Source: DASYRM01 sp036004405 (lineage in GTDB: Bacteria; Acidobacteriota; Vicinamibacteria; Vicinamibacterales; UBA2999). From it: a DNA stretch of 47,933 nt. The stretch lies in contig DASYRM010000125.1 in the NCBI GenBank assembly GCA_036004405.1, positions 1 to 47,933 on the forward strand, read 5' to 3'. Positions 9,193 through 17,754 of this stretch are shown piece after piece. Position numbers and translations under genes: made by a program. Position 1 is the first letter of the stretch, and every line of letters starts with the position of its first letter. The notes under the pieces are model-generated. The model was not told the origin of the DNA, made no database searches, and saw only the letters and a program-made list of their open reading frames with translations.

Positions 9193-9213
9193 TTTGTTTC
9201 GTGACGAGACAAA
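9193..9213. promoter_or_regulatory. Candidate ROK operator, 21-bp palindrome
   Basis: The site TTTGTTTCGTGACGAGACAAA is an imperfect palindrome; only three of 21 positions break the symmetry. It resembles XylR/NagC-type ROK operators, which have TTTG...CAAA arms around a short spacer. It covers the edge of the predicted -10 box and the expected transcription start of the ROK-headed operon, a position suited to repression. Confidence 0.6.
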
Positions 9214-9240
9214 CTATGCGATCTGGCCGCCGTTCGTCAA
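9213..9240 (-). promoter_or_regulatory. Sigma70-type promoter of the uronate operon
   Basis: On the minus strand TTGACG (9240-9235, five of six consensus bases) is followed after 16 bp by CATAGT (9218-9213, four of six). Transcription would begin near 9206, leaving a leader of roughly 97 nt before the ROK ATG. The rest of 9110-9269 holds no gene. Confidence 0.5.
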
Positions 9241-9269
9241 GAGGGCCACCCGCGAGGCTTTGTGGGCGG

Positions 9270-11108
9270 CTAGGGTGAGGGGCGCTGCCAGGGCAACAGC
9301 GCCGTCGGCCGGTTGGCGTAGCGCTTCATCTCGAGCGTCAGCGTCTGACCGGCGCCGGGAGCCAGTTCCACCGTCAACAGCGGCGCATCGATTCGCGTCG
9401 TGATGCCCCCGGCGGTGACCGACGTCAGCTGGTGCTCGCCGTACCCTCCACCCTGCACCACCACCGTCCGCGGCTGCGAGGGATTGAGATTGACCAGCGT
9501 TACCGTCGTCCGCGTATCGGACAACTCCGACACGAGCGCCGCCACGTCGTCCGGCACGCCGGCCCGCCGCCCGACCGGATCGAAGTACCGCAGGCGCGCA
9601 TAGAGCAGCCCGCCTTCGCGGCTCGGTACCAGGGCGCCCCACATCAGTCGTACGAGCGAGTCGGTCGCGACCGGGTTGAGGTCGAGCATGTTGTCCGCGA
9701 GCCGCTTCTCGGGCGGGGTCGTGTGGGCGCGCATCGCCGCCAGCCGCTTCTGGAGCAGACCGAGGTCGCGTTGCAGCGCCTCCTCCGGATACGACGGATT
9801 GCGCCCGTTGACGAAATCGACCCACGCATTGCGGCCGACCCGCTCGAGGTCCGTGGGCTTCTGCGACCAGTACCACACCTCGAGCCCTCCGACATTCCAC
9901 GGAGAATCGCGCCAGCCGTACCAGCCACCGGCGCCGAACATCGTCGGATACTGACGGCGCCCTCGCTCCACCAGCCGCGCGTGCGAGTTGACGGCGTCCA
10001 TCATCGTTCTCCAGGCGTCGACGTACTTCTGGTCGCCGCTCATGAGCAGCGCGTTGCTGAAGCCGATCGTCGCGCGCGGGATCCGGTTGCGGTCCTCGCG
10101 CTTGCCGGTGACGGGATTCACCGGGCTGAATCCCCAGCCATACGCGTTCTTCCACCACGCGCCTTCGGGGCCGCCGATACGCCCGTCCAGGTCGACGAAG
10201 CTGGGGATGATACCGCCGTTCCGCTTCATGCGGTCCAGCCACGCATCCATGTAGTCCAGCACCCACGTCCGATACTTGGCGTCGCCCGACACCAGATAGG
10301 CGTTGGTGGGCAGCACGGTGGCAACGAGGTTCAGGAAGTGATCGCCGACGACGTCGCCGTATTCCTCGTAGTGGGACAGGAACTGCTCGAAGGTGTTCTC
10401 ACCGTGCTCGGCCACGAAGGGTTTGGGATCGAACGGGTCGCCCACCCAGTCGAGGGCGGTGGCTTTCCGGAGCATCGGGCCGCGGCTGCCGTTCTGCATG
10501 CTGCGGATGATCTTGTGGGCGGCGTCGTAGTTGAGGGCCTCGGGGTCCTCGCCCATGTAGAAGCCGGCGAACCGGCGCGCGCGCGCCTGATACGTCGGAT
10601 CGGTGGGCGCCGAGAGCGCCATGCGGTTGAAGAGCTGCAGCCCCTCGCCGTGGTGCATCCAGTCGGACTGGACGATGAACTCCTTGTAGTACATCCCCTG
10701 GCGGGCGATGGGAACTTCGGTCGTCTTCGCTTCGGTGTACTGCTTGATCAGCCCTTCGTGCCCTTTCGAGTACATCGCGCGGATCTCGTCCGCGGCGCCC
10801 AGCGCGTGCAGCTCGGGCCAGCGGTTGAAGTTCTCGAAGGCATCGTCGGGGCCGTCGTTGGCGCCCCACCGCGCGAAGGCGAGCAGATAGCCGCGCGCGT
10901 CGAAGTACTTGTCGAAGAACTCGCGGGCGGCCGGCACGTTCTGCGACAGGAGCTGCCGCTCGAGTGTCGCCCAGCGCGGGGCGGCCATTGGCGTCTGGAT
11001 CCGGATGGTGGGCCCGGACTGGGACAGCACACCCTGACCGGCGAATGACAGTGCGACAGCGACGAAAACGAGACCCCCGGCGATGGCGAACCGATGGCGC
11101 CTGGACAT
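9270..11108 (-). CDS. Secreted protein of unknown family, possible carbohydrate-active enzyme
   Basis: A 612-aa protein I cannot assign. It begins with a signal peptide (about 1-29, hydrophobic core then LSQSG). Residues about 45-480 are helix-rich with many Trp, Tyr, Asp and Glu, as in (alpha/alpha) toroid lyases and hydrolases; examples are RWGANDGPDDAFENFNRWPE, SDWMHHGEG and GGWYGWRDSPWN. The last ~110 residues look like a beta-sandwich (TTVTLVNLNPSQPRTVVVQG). The gene ends about 160 bp upstream of the ROK start, and the uronate-operon promoter lies in that gap. A periplasmic role on oligouronides is tempting but unproven. The ATG follows the small membrane protein stop by 5 nt. Confidence 0.75.
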   Translation of the reverse strand: MSRRHRFAIAGGLVFVAVALSFAGQGVLSQSGPTIRIQTPMAAPRWATLERQLLSQNVPAAREFFDKYFDARGYLLAFARWGANDGPDDAFENFNRWPELHALGAADEIRAMYSKGHEGLIKQYTEAKTTEVPIARQGMYYKEFIVQSDWMHHGEGLQLFNRMALSAPTDPTYQARARRFAGFYMGEDPEALNYDAAHKIIRSMQNGSRGPMLRKATALDWVGDPFDPKPFVAEHGENTFEQFLSHYEEYGDVVGDHFLNLVATVLPTNAYLVSGDAKYRTWVLDYMDAWLDRMKRNGGIIPSFVDLDGRIGGPEGAWWKNAYGWGFSPVNPVTGKREDRNRIPRATIGFSNALLMSGDQKYVDAWRTMMDAVNSHARLVERGRRQYPTMFGAGGWYGWRDSPWNVGGLEVWYWSQKPTDLERVGRNAWVDFVNGRNPSYPEEALQRDLGLLQKRLAAMRAHTTPPEKRLADNMLDLNPVATDSLVRLMWGALVPSREGGLLYARLRYFDPVGRRAGVPDDVAALVSELSDTRTTVTLVNLNPSQPRTVVVQGGGYGEHQLTSVTAGGITTRIDAPLLTVELAPGAGQTLTLEMKRYANRPTALLPWQRPSP

Positions 11109-11113
11109 GTCGC

Positions 11114-11326
11114 TCACTCGCCTCGCGCGTTGCGCCGCTCGATGGCGGTCGCAATTCGCTCGAGCAGTTCCTCCTGCCGGTCCATGAACGCGATGCTGCG
11201 CTCCATGTACTTGGCCTGCCTCGTCCCTCCCAACTTTTTCATGAAAAACAGCCAGAACCCGATCATCATAAGAATCGGCGCCCATGTGTAGGCAAGGCTC
11301 GTCAACACGTCACTGTCCACACTCAC
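11114..11326 (-). CDS. Small membrane protein with cytoplasmic coiled-coil tail
   Basis: A 70-aa protein with one transmembrane helix at about 14-30 (WAPILMMIGFWLFFMKKLGG), then a charged helical tail with heptad-like spacing (MDRQEELLERIATAIERR). The membrane stretch resembles the second helix of FtsH, but no AAA or protease domain is present. It lies 7 nt after the TIGR03435 gene and 5 nt before the secreted protein, so it is almost certainly co-transcribed. Function unknown; it may anchor or regulate a neighbour. Confidence 0.7.
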   Translation of the reverse strand: MSVDSDVLTSLAYTWAPILMMIGFWLFFMKKLGGTRQAKYMERSIAFMDRQEELLERIATAIERRNARGE

Positions 11327-11333
11327 CTCGCGA

Positions 11334-12263
11334 TCAATTCGGCGTGGGGAGATCCGCCGCGTCGATGATGGTGATCGACAACGGGCCCGTGCCCTTTTCG
11401 AGCGTCAGTCCAAGCTGCTGTTGAACCGCCGCCGGCAGCGGCACGGGCAGCGGGTCCGCGCTATTCAAGTCGGGCCCGGCCCCAGGCCCGGCCATCCGGC
11501 GGCTGGACTCGTATTCGAGCGCGAGGTCGAAGAGCCCCGTCAGGCCGGTCGAGTCGACGACCGGCGCGCCAAGCTCGCTCGAGATGCGCTCGGCCAGCGC
11601 CGACATCGGAAAGCCGCCCATCGCAAAGGCTGCCGCGCCGGTGCGCGCCACGCTCATGCGCGTCAGCCCGCAGATCGGCGTCAACGGTATCGGCGGGCCC
11701 GAAGGCATCGGGGGCCTCGCTCCCGTGCGCTTCTGTTCTTCGAGCGTCGCCTCACACTCGGGCGACGTCCGCTTCAACCCCGGCCCCAGCCGGCCGTCGG
11801 CGCGAGCCTTGAGCGTGAACACTGTCGCCTGGCGTGTTTCCATGTGGACGCGCAGCCCGAATCGCTCTGCGAGCAGCGACTTGAGCATCTCGTTCATCTC
11901 CGCCTCGGTGGCGGCCTCGCTCTCCGCCTTCGCCGCGATGTCGAAGTAGTCGGTCGTCAACCACGTCGGCCCGCCCTCGATCTGATACTCGCGGATGCCG
12001 TAGGCCCTGAGGATGAGCGCCTGCAGGTTCGCCACGGCGATCAGCCGGCCACCCGGTTGCACGCGCACGCCAAAGAACGGAAACGACACTCTCCCGCCGC
12101 CGGCCCCGGCCGCGCGCCCGGCCTCGTACGGGCTGACGGCGCTCTTGATGGACGCCACTTCAAAATGCGGAACGGCGGCCGCCGACTGGGCCCTCACGCG
12201 CACGCCCGGAGCCAAAGCGAGCACGACCACGACTCCCGCCACGACGACCCCGCGCCTGCGCAT
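11334..12263 (-). CDS. TIGR03435 family secreted protein
   Basis: A 309-aa exported protein whose signal peptide runs to about residue 25. It carries the hallmark order of the TIGR03435 family: FEVASIK near residue 34, PGGRLIAVANLQALILRAYG, IEGGPTWL, FDIAAKAE, LLAERFGLRVHMETR and near the C-terminus DSTGLTGLFDLALEYE. This family is heavily expanded in soil Acidobacteriota and has no defined biochemical role. It starts 3 nt after the iorB-like gene and leads tightly into the small membrane protein. Confidence 0.93.
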   Translation of the reverse strand: MRRRGVVVAGVVVVLALAPGVRVRAQSAAAVPHFEVASIKSAVSPYEAGRAAGAGGGRVSFPFFGVRVQPGGRLIAVANLQALILRAYGIREYQIEGGPTWLTTDYFDIAAKAESEAATEAEMNEMLKSLLAERFGLRVHMETRQATVFTLKARADGRLGPGLKRTSPECEATLEEQKRTGARPPMPSGPPIPLTPICGLTRMSVARTGAAAFAMGGFPMSALAERISSELGAPVVDSTGLTGLFDLALEYESSRRMAGPGAGPDLNSADPLPVPLPAAVQQQLGLTLEKGTGPLSITIIDAADLPTPN

Positions 12264-12266
12264 GTC

Positions 12267-14603
12267 TCAGCTCCAGGTCAGATCGTGTTTGCTGTATGGC
12301 AGATCCCGGAACCGCTTGCCGGTCACCTGGAAGATCGCGTCGCCGATCGCCGACTGCACCGACGTGGCGCGGTCGTGGCCCATGCCGATCAGCCAGTGCT
12401 TCGTCGGGAAGAAGCGGATGTTGATCTCGGGCGGATCCTCGGCGATGCGCGACAGGGGGAACCGGTTGAAGTTGTTCTCCACCACGTGGCCGTCGGCAAT
12501 GGTGGTGGCCTGGTGCATGGCGTCGTTGTAGAACCAGGTGATCTGCCCCTCGATCTGCTTCTTCACCGACAGCGGGTTGACCAGGCCGAAGCCGGTGTCG
12601 TGGGCCACGTCCACCCGCTCGAGCCGCACCTTGCCGTCGCGGCTGATCGACACCGTGTGCACCATGGCGCTGATCGTTGCCGAGCCGTTGCCCTCGCCGC
12701 CGCGCTCCTCGAGCGCAATCGCCCGCGCCTTGCCCTTGGGCAGCGGCGTGCCCCAGGCCGACATCTCCGCCGCCGTGTCCAGCGCCTTGAGCATGTCGGC
12801 CTTGTAAGGAAGGTTCGTGCGGGCGATCAGCTCGCGCCGATAGCGGTACGGGTCCTTGCCGGCGGCGCGCGCGAGCTCGTCGATGAAACTCTCGCGATAG
12901 AACTCGTGCGCCGCCTGGCCGACGCCGCGGCGGGTGCCGACCGGGATGTGGAACTTCGTCGTGTGGCTCGAGTAGCGGTAGCTCGGAACGTGGTAGCGCG
13001 ACGTCACGTCGAACGACGCCTCGGGGCCGAAGCCATCCCGCTGCATGCAGGTCCGCACGTCGAGCGCAATCGGCCAGCCGTCCGCATCGAGACCGGCTCT
13101 CAGCCGCGCCATCCCCATCGCGCGGTAGGTGGTGCCGATGAAGTCCTCCTCGCGCGTCCACAGCATGTGGATCGGCGTGCCGCGGTGCTGGTTGGCGATC
13201 ATGATCGCGTGCTCGGCCTGCGGCCCGTTGCCGTTGCGGCCGAATCCGCCGCCGAGGTGACACAGGTGGATGTGGACGTTCTGCTCGGGCACGCCGGTGA
13301 TCTTCGAGGCGCTGAAGCGCGTCTCCTGCGGGCTCTGGTCGCCGATCCAGATGTCCACACCATCGTTCGTGACCAGCACGGTGGCGTTGCCCGGCTCCAT
13401 CCGCGCGCGGGCGAGATACGGCGTCGAGTAGGTGGCCTCGACGATCTTCGCGGCACGCGCGAAGCCGGCCTCCACGTCGCCCTGATCCACACGGACGCGC
13501 CCTGGTTGATTGATGGAGGCGACCAGGGCGTCGCGCATCATCGCGGTGGTGACCGCGGCATTCTCGGTGGGCACCGTCCACTCGATCGGCATGCGATCGA
13601 TGGCCGTCTTCGCCTGGTACCAGCTGTCGGCAATCACCGCCACGCCGCCGCTGAAGATGCGGCCGCGCGTGCAGGCGGGATCCGGAATCGGGAACTGTAC
13701 GGCGGACCGCACGCCCGGCATGGTGCGCACGGCGTCGAAGTCGTAGCGCTTCACGTCGCCGCCGTAGACCGGGCACGCCTTCACCGCCGCCCACTTCATG
13801 CCCGGCAGCCGGACGTCGATGCCGTAGACGGCCTGCCCCGTCACCTTGAGCGGCACGTCGAGGTTCTTCCGTTCGGTGCCCATCAGCGTCCACTGGTCCG
13901 GCGGCTTGATAGTGATCGTCTCGGGATGCGGATGCGGGGTCTGGGCCGCGCGCGGCGCGACGGCACCGTAGGTCGTCTTGCGGCCGCTTGCCGCGTGCGT
14001 GATGACGCCATCCTTCGCGATCAGCTCTGAAGCAGGCACGTTCCACAGGCTGGCGGCCGCGAGCAGCAGACGCTCACGCGCCTCGGCGCCGGCGAGCTGC
14101 AGGTAGTAGCGGCCGTCCTTCACCGATGACGCCGCGTTCGTGCGCATGCGGCGGTAGAGGCTGTCGGGAATACCGGACACACCGGTGCGATCGCGATTGC
14201 CGAAGGTGGGCTCTCCCCCGCCCTTTGGATCGGTGGCGCCGTTCCCGGGGACCTTGAGCGTCCACTCGGGCGCCTTTTCGCGCGCGTCACGGTTGGCTGA
14301 CGCGTACTGCGGGCGCACCTTCGACCAGTCGCACTGCAGCTCCTCGCACACCATCATGGCGTTCGAGGTCCACACCCCCTGACCGAGCTCGGTCTGCGCG
14401 ATCCGGATCGTGACGGTGTCGTCGGGCGCGATCACGATCCACGCGTTGACTTCGGGCGTTGCCGGGTCCTGATACCAGACCGCGCCTGCCGGCGCGGCGG
14501 CCTGCGCGGACGCCTTCCCCGGGAACCAGAAGCCGAGCACGAAGGCGCCGTGCGCGGCGGCCACCGTGGCCAGGAACTCGCGGCGGGTGACGTCGGCGCT
14601 CAT
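12267..14603 (-). CDS. Molybdopterin-binding large subunit, isoquinoline 1-oxidoreductase beta type
   Basis: A 778-aa protein of the xanthine dehydrogenase/aldehyde oxidase superfamily. The N-terminus TRREFLATVAAAHGAFVLGF resembles a Tat signal, which fits periplasmic IorB-like subunits. GGGFGRNG is a typical cofactor-binding glycine motif, and two tandem Ald_Xan_dh_C2-like regions are visible (NAMMVCEELQCDW early, HLCHLGGGFG and PVGTRRGVGQAAHEFYRESF later). It would hydroxylate an aldehyde or N-heterocycle using water, passing electrons to the adjacent 2Fe-2S subunit. The start overlaps that subunit's stop as ATGA. No FAD subunit is nearby, so a cytochrome may accept the electrons. Substrate unknown. 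Confidence 0.9.
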   Translation of the reverse strand: MSADVTRREFLATVAAAHGAFVLGFWFPGKASAQAAAPAGAVWYQDPATPEVNAWIVIAPDDTVTIRIAQTELGQGVWTSNAMMVCEELQCDWSKVRPQYASANRDAREKAPEWTLKVPGNGATDPKGGGEPTFGNRDRTGVSGIPDSLYRRMRTNAASSVKDGRYYLQLAGAEARERLLLAAASLWNVPASELIAKDGVITHAASGRKTTYGAVAPRAAQTPHPHPETITIKPPDQWTLMGTERKNLDVPLKVTGQAVYGIDVRLPGMKWAAVKACPVYGGDVKRYDFDAVRTMPGVRSAVQFPIPDPACTRGRIFSGGVAVIADSWYQAKTAIDRMPIEWTVPTENAAVTTAMMRDALVASINQPGRVRVDQGDVEAGFARAAKIVEATYSTPYLARARMEPGNATVLVTNDGVDIWIGDQSPQETRFSASKITGVPEQNVHIHLCHLGGGFGRNGNGPQAEHAIMIANQHRGTPIHMLWTREEDFIGTTYRAMGMARLRAGLDADGWPIALDVRTCMQRDGFGPEASFDVTSRYHVPSYRYSSHTTKFHIPVGTRRGVGQAAHEFYRESFIDELARAAGKDPYRYRRELIARTNLPYKADMLKALDTAAEMSAWGTPLPKGKARAIALEERGGEGNGSATISAMVHTVSISRDGKVRLERVDVAHDTGFGLVNPLSVKKQIEGQITWFYNDAMHQATTIADGHVVENNFNRFPLSRIAEDPPEINIRFFPTKHWLIGMGHDRATSVQSAIGDAIFQVTGKRFRDLPYSKHDLTWS

Positions 14604-15064
14604 GCTCTAGACCCCATCAGATCGGCGGCGCGGTGAATCGCCTGCCTGACCCGGTGATAGGTGCCGCAGCGGCACGCGTTGGTGACGCGCGCGTCGATGT
14701 CGGCGTCGGTGGGGCGCGGGCGCTCGCGCAGGAGCGCCAGCGCGCTCATGATCATGCCCGACTGGCAGTAGCCGCACTGCGGCGCGTCGAATTCCTTCCA
14801 CGCCATCTGAATCGGGTGCGAGCCGTCGGGCGACACGCCTTCGATGGTCGTGACCGGCTTGCCGACCGCGCTGGACGCGGGCACGCTGCACGAGCGCACC
14901 GCGCGGCCGTCCACGTGCACGGTGCAGGCGCCGCACTGCCCGATGCCGCAGCTGAATTTCGTGCCGGTGAGCCCGACGTGGTCGCGAATGACCCACAGCA
15001 GCGGCGTCTGCGGATCGGCCTCGACGCGGTGCTGGCTCCCGTTGACGGTCAGGTCGAACGCCAT
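14600..15064 (-). CDS. 2Fe-2S subunit, isoquinoline 1-oxidoreductase alpha type
   Basis: A 154-aa protein with two iron-sulfur domains. The plant-ferredoxin-type cluster uses Cys39, Cys44, Cys47 and Cys59 (CGIGQCGAC). The helical second cluster uses Cys97, Cys100, Cys131 and Cys133 (CGYC, CRC). It shuttles electrons from the molybdenum site of the following large subunit, whose start overlaps this stop by four bases. There is no signal peptide; in this family it is probably carried by the Tat-bearing partner. The frame continues upstream, but the ATG giving MAFDLTVNG fits the family length. Confidence 0.92.
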   Translation of the reverse strand: MAFDLTVNGSQHRVEADPQTPLLWVIRDHVGLTGTKFSCGIGQCGACTVHVDGRAVRSCSVPASSAVGKPVTTIEGVSPDGSHPIQMAWKEFDAPQCGYCQSGMIMSALALLRERPRPTDADIDARVTNACRCGTYHRVRQAIHRAADLMGSRA

Positions 15065-15210
15065 GCGTGCGGTCCTCGCGCGCAGATTGTAGCCGGTGAG
15101 GGGATGATTCGACTGTCCGATCGGGGGACAGCCGGATCCCCAGAGCGAACAGCGGACGGGCCGCGTCCGACCGGCCGCCAGGAATTCAAGCGGCTTCGCA
15201 CGACCGCCGT

Positions 15211-15228
15211 CTGGCACAGACCTTGTGA
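15211..15228 (+). promoter_or_regulatory. Weak sigma54-like -24/-12 element
   Basis: CTGGCACAGACCTTGTGA fits the -24 box (TGGCAC) and spacing of sigma54 promoters, but the -12 box reads TTGT rather than TTGC. Transcription would start only about 6 nt before the permease ATG, implying a nearly leaderless message. The rest of 15065-15242, between the divergent genes, shows no other clear signal. Confidence 0.25.
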
Positions 15229-15242
15229 GACAGTGAGCCGTC

Positions 15243-17729
15243 ATGGTGCACGCTTTCTGGCAGGACTTCCGTCACGCCGCCCGATCCATATACCAGCGGC
15301 CATTCCTGTCGACCGTCGCAGTGACGTCCCTGGCACTCGGCATTGGCGTCAACACCGCCATCTTCTCGCTGTTCAACAGCCTCCTGCTCCGGGCCTTGCC
15401 GGTCCCTGCGGCGAGCGAGCTCGTGAACGTCCTCTCGCCGGGGCCGAAACCGGGCTCGAAATCCGCCAGCCGATCCGGTCGTGCGGAAGCGCTGTTCAGC
15501 TATCCCCTGTTTCGCGACCTCGAGCGAGTGGAGGGCGACTCGCTGCGCCTTGCAGCCCATCGTGACGTCGCGGCCAACCTGGGATACCGGGGCCAGACCT
15601 CAGAGGCGAAGGGCCTGCTGGTCTCGGGGAGCTACTTCCCCGTTCTCCGGCTCACGCCGGCGGCCGGTCGCCTGCTGGATGCCAGCGACGACTCGGCTGA
15701 CAGTACCGCGGTCGTGCTGAGCTACGACTATTGGATGACCAGGTTCGATGGCAACGCCTCGGCGGTCGGCGGCGCCGTCGTGGTCAACGGCGAGGCCATG
15801 ACGATTGCCGGCGTCGCCCCAGCCGGATTCGCGGGCACGACCACCGGGCAGCGGCCCGATGTCTTCCTGCCCCTCGCGCACGCCCGACAAGGTGCAGAGG
15901 ACCGGAGGAACCACTGGCTCTACGTGTTCGCCCGTCTGTCGCCCGGCGTGACACGCGAACACGCCGAGGCACGCATCAATGTGCCTTTCGCCTCACTCAT
16001 CCACGACGTCGAGTATCCGGCCCTTCGAAGCAGCATGGGAGACCGCGATCGCGAAGCGTTCCAGCGCCGGCGGGTCCTGCTCGAGGAGGGGAGCCACGGG
16101 CAGGACGCGGAGCGGCGTGCGGTGCAGGGGCTGCTGGCCCTGCTCTTCGCCATCACCGGAATCGTGCTTGCCATCGCCTGCGCCAACGTCGCCAACCTGC
16201 TGCTGGCCCGCGGCGCGTCCCGCACGGGCGAAATCTCGCTGCGCCTGGCGCTCGGCGCGCCGACGCGCGCGCTGTTCCGCCTGCTCCTCGTCGAATCGGC
16301 TCTGTTGGGACTGCTCGGGGCCGCAGGTGCAATGGTCGCGGCACGGCTGACGATTGGCGCGCTCCGGTCCGTGATCCCGGTTGGCGGCGACGCCTCGAAG
16401 CTCACCTTTGCCCTCGACAAGACAGCGCTGCTCTACGCCCTCGGTATCGGTCTCGGCGTCAGCCTGCTGACCGGGATCGTCCCGGCGATCCAGCTCATTG
16501 CGTCGGCTCGCGAGAAGGGGCTGCGCGCCGAGACGCACGGCTCGAGCTCACGATCGTCGCGTCGCTTCCGGACGTCGCTCGCTACGGGGCAGATCGCCGC
16601 GGCGACGGCGCTCCTGGCCCTCGCGGGCCTCTTCGCTCTCAGCCTCGTGAATATCAGCCGGGCGGATCTCGGCATCACGCGCGAAGGGCTGGTCGTGTTC
16701 AAGCTGTCCCCTGAACTGAATGGCTACTCTCCTCAGCGTGCCGGCGCGATCTTCGATCGCGTCGAAGCCGAGCTGCGGGGGGTGCCGGACGTCGTGGCGG
16801 TCAGTGCGGCCACGATTCCGATCCTGGCCGACGAAGGCTGGCACAACAACATGCGGGTGGAAGGCGTGCCGTCCAATCCGGACGAAGAAAGCAGCGCCGC
16901 CGTGACCCGCACGAGCACCGGCTACTTCCGCGCGCTCGGCGTTCGGCTGCTGGCGGGCCGCGACTTTTCCAGCACCGACGTCGCCGGCTCGCCGCGCGTG
17001 GCGATCGTGAACGAGTCGTTCGCCAGGAAGTTCAAGCTCGCGCAGCCGATCGGACGCCGCATGGCGATGGGCCGTGGCAACGTGCCGCTCGACATCCAGA
17101 TCGTCGGACTCGTCGCCGACATGAAGTACAGCTCGGTGCGTGAGCCGGCGCCCCCGACATTCTTCCTCCCCTACCGCCAGGAACCGCCCGGGACGCTGAC
17201 GTTCTACGTCCGGACAACCGGTAGCCCACGCGCGCTGTTCGGCGCGATCACCGGGATCGTCCACCGGCTCGACGACTCGCTGCCCGTCGCGTCGCTGCAG
17301 ACGATGGAAGAGCAGATCTCCGAAAACACCTCGCTCGACCGCCTGTTGCCCATGCTGTCATGGGCCATCGCGGGCCTCGCGCTCGCGCTGGCCGCAATCG
17401 GACTCTACGGCGTCGTCGCGTTCGGCGTCGCCCAGCGCATGCGAGAAATCGGCATTCGGATCGCGCTCGGCGCGTCGCGGGGACAGGTGCACCGGCTCGT
17501 GCTGGGATCCGTCGGTCGCATGGCGCTCGTGGGCGGCGCACTTGGCGGCGTGGCCGCGGTTGGGCTCGGGCGGCTCGCACGGGTGATGCTCTTTGGCGTC
17601 GATGGCCTCGACGTCCGCGTGCTCGGGGCCAGCCTCGCGATGATGGCGCTCGTGGTCTTCGCGGCGGGTGCGCTGCCGTCGCGCCGCGCGGCCCGAACCA
17701 ATCCCATCACCGCGCTGCGGACCGAGTAG
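15243..17729 (+). CDS. ADOP-type ABC transporter permease (MacB/FtsX-like)
   Basis: An 828-aa permease of the acidobacterial duplicated orphan permease type. It opens with a short amphipathic segment and TM1 (RPFLSTVAVTSLALGIGVNT, about 19-38) and then a MacB-type periplasmic domain (GVAPAGFAGTTTGQRPDVF). A first FtsX helix cluster (about 290-420, ANVANLLLARGASRTGEISL) is followed by a second periplasmic domain and a second FtsX cluster (about 690-825, REIGIRIALGASRGQV). It ends in ARTNPITALRTE, typical of the family. No ATPase gene is adjacent, consistent with the orphan label. Cargo unknown. It is divergent from the iorA-like gene. Confidence 0.95.
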   Translation: MVHAFWQDFRHAARSIYQRPFLSTVAVTSLALGIGVNTAIFSLFNSLLLRALPVPAASELVNVLSPGPKPGSKSASRSGRAEALFSYPLFRDLERVEGDSLRLAAHRDVAANLGYRGQTSEAKGLLVSGSYFPVLRLTPAAGRLLDASDDSADSTAVVLSYDYWMTRFDGNASAVGGAVVVNGEAMTIAGVAPAGFAGTTTGQRPDVFLPLAHARQGAEDRRNHWLYVFARLSPGVTREHAEARINVPFASLIHDVEYPALRSSMGDRDREAFQRRRVLLEEGSHGQDAERRAVQGLLALLFAITGIVLAIACANVANLLLARGASRTGEISLRLALGAPTRALFRLLLVESALLGLLGAAGAMVAARLTIGALRSVIPVGGDASKLTFALDKTALLYALGIGLGVSLLTGIVPAIQLIASAREKGLRAETHGSSSRSSRRFRTSLATGQIAAATALLALAGLFALSLVNISRADLGITREGLVVFKLSPELNGYSPQRAGAIFDRVEAELRGVPDVVAVSAATIPILADEGWHNNMRVEGVPSNPDEESSAAVTRTSTGYFRALGVRLLAGRDFSSTDVAGSPRVAIVNESFARKFKLAQPIGRRMAMGRGNVPLDIQIVGLVADMKYSSVREPAPPTFFLPYRQEPPGTLTFYVRTTGSPRALFGAITGIVHRLDDSLPVASLQTMEEQISENTSLDRLLPMLSWAIAGLALALAAIGLYGVVAFGVAQRMREIGIRIALGASRGQVHRLVLGSVGRMALVGGALGGVAAVGLGRLARVMLFGVDGLDVRVLGASLAMMALVVFAAGALPSRRAARTNPITALRTE

Positions 17730-17754
17730 CCCGGGCGGTACACTAGGCGGCATC

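Noticed and set aside
11421..14030. Long plus-strand open frame opposite TIGR03435 and the iorB-like gene
   Set aside because: His/Arg-rich composition without domains; the minus strand encodes recognised families.
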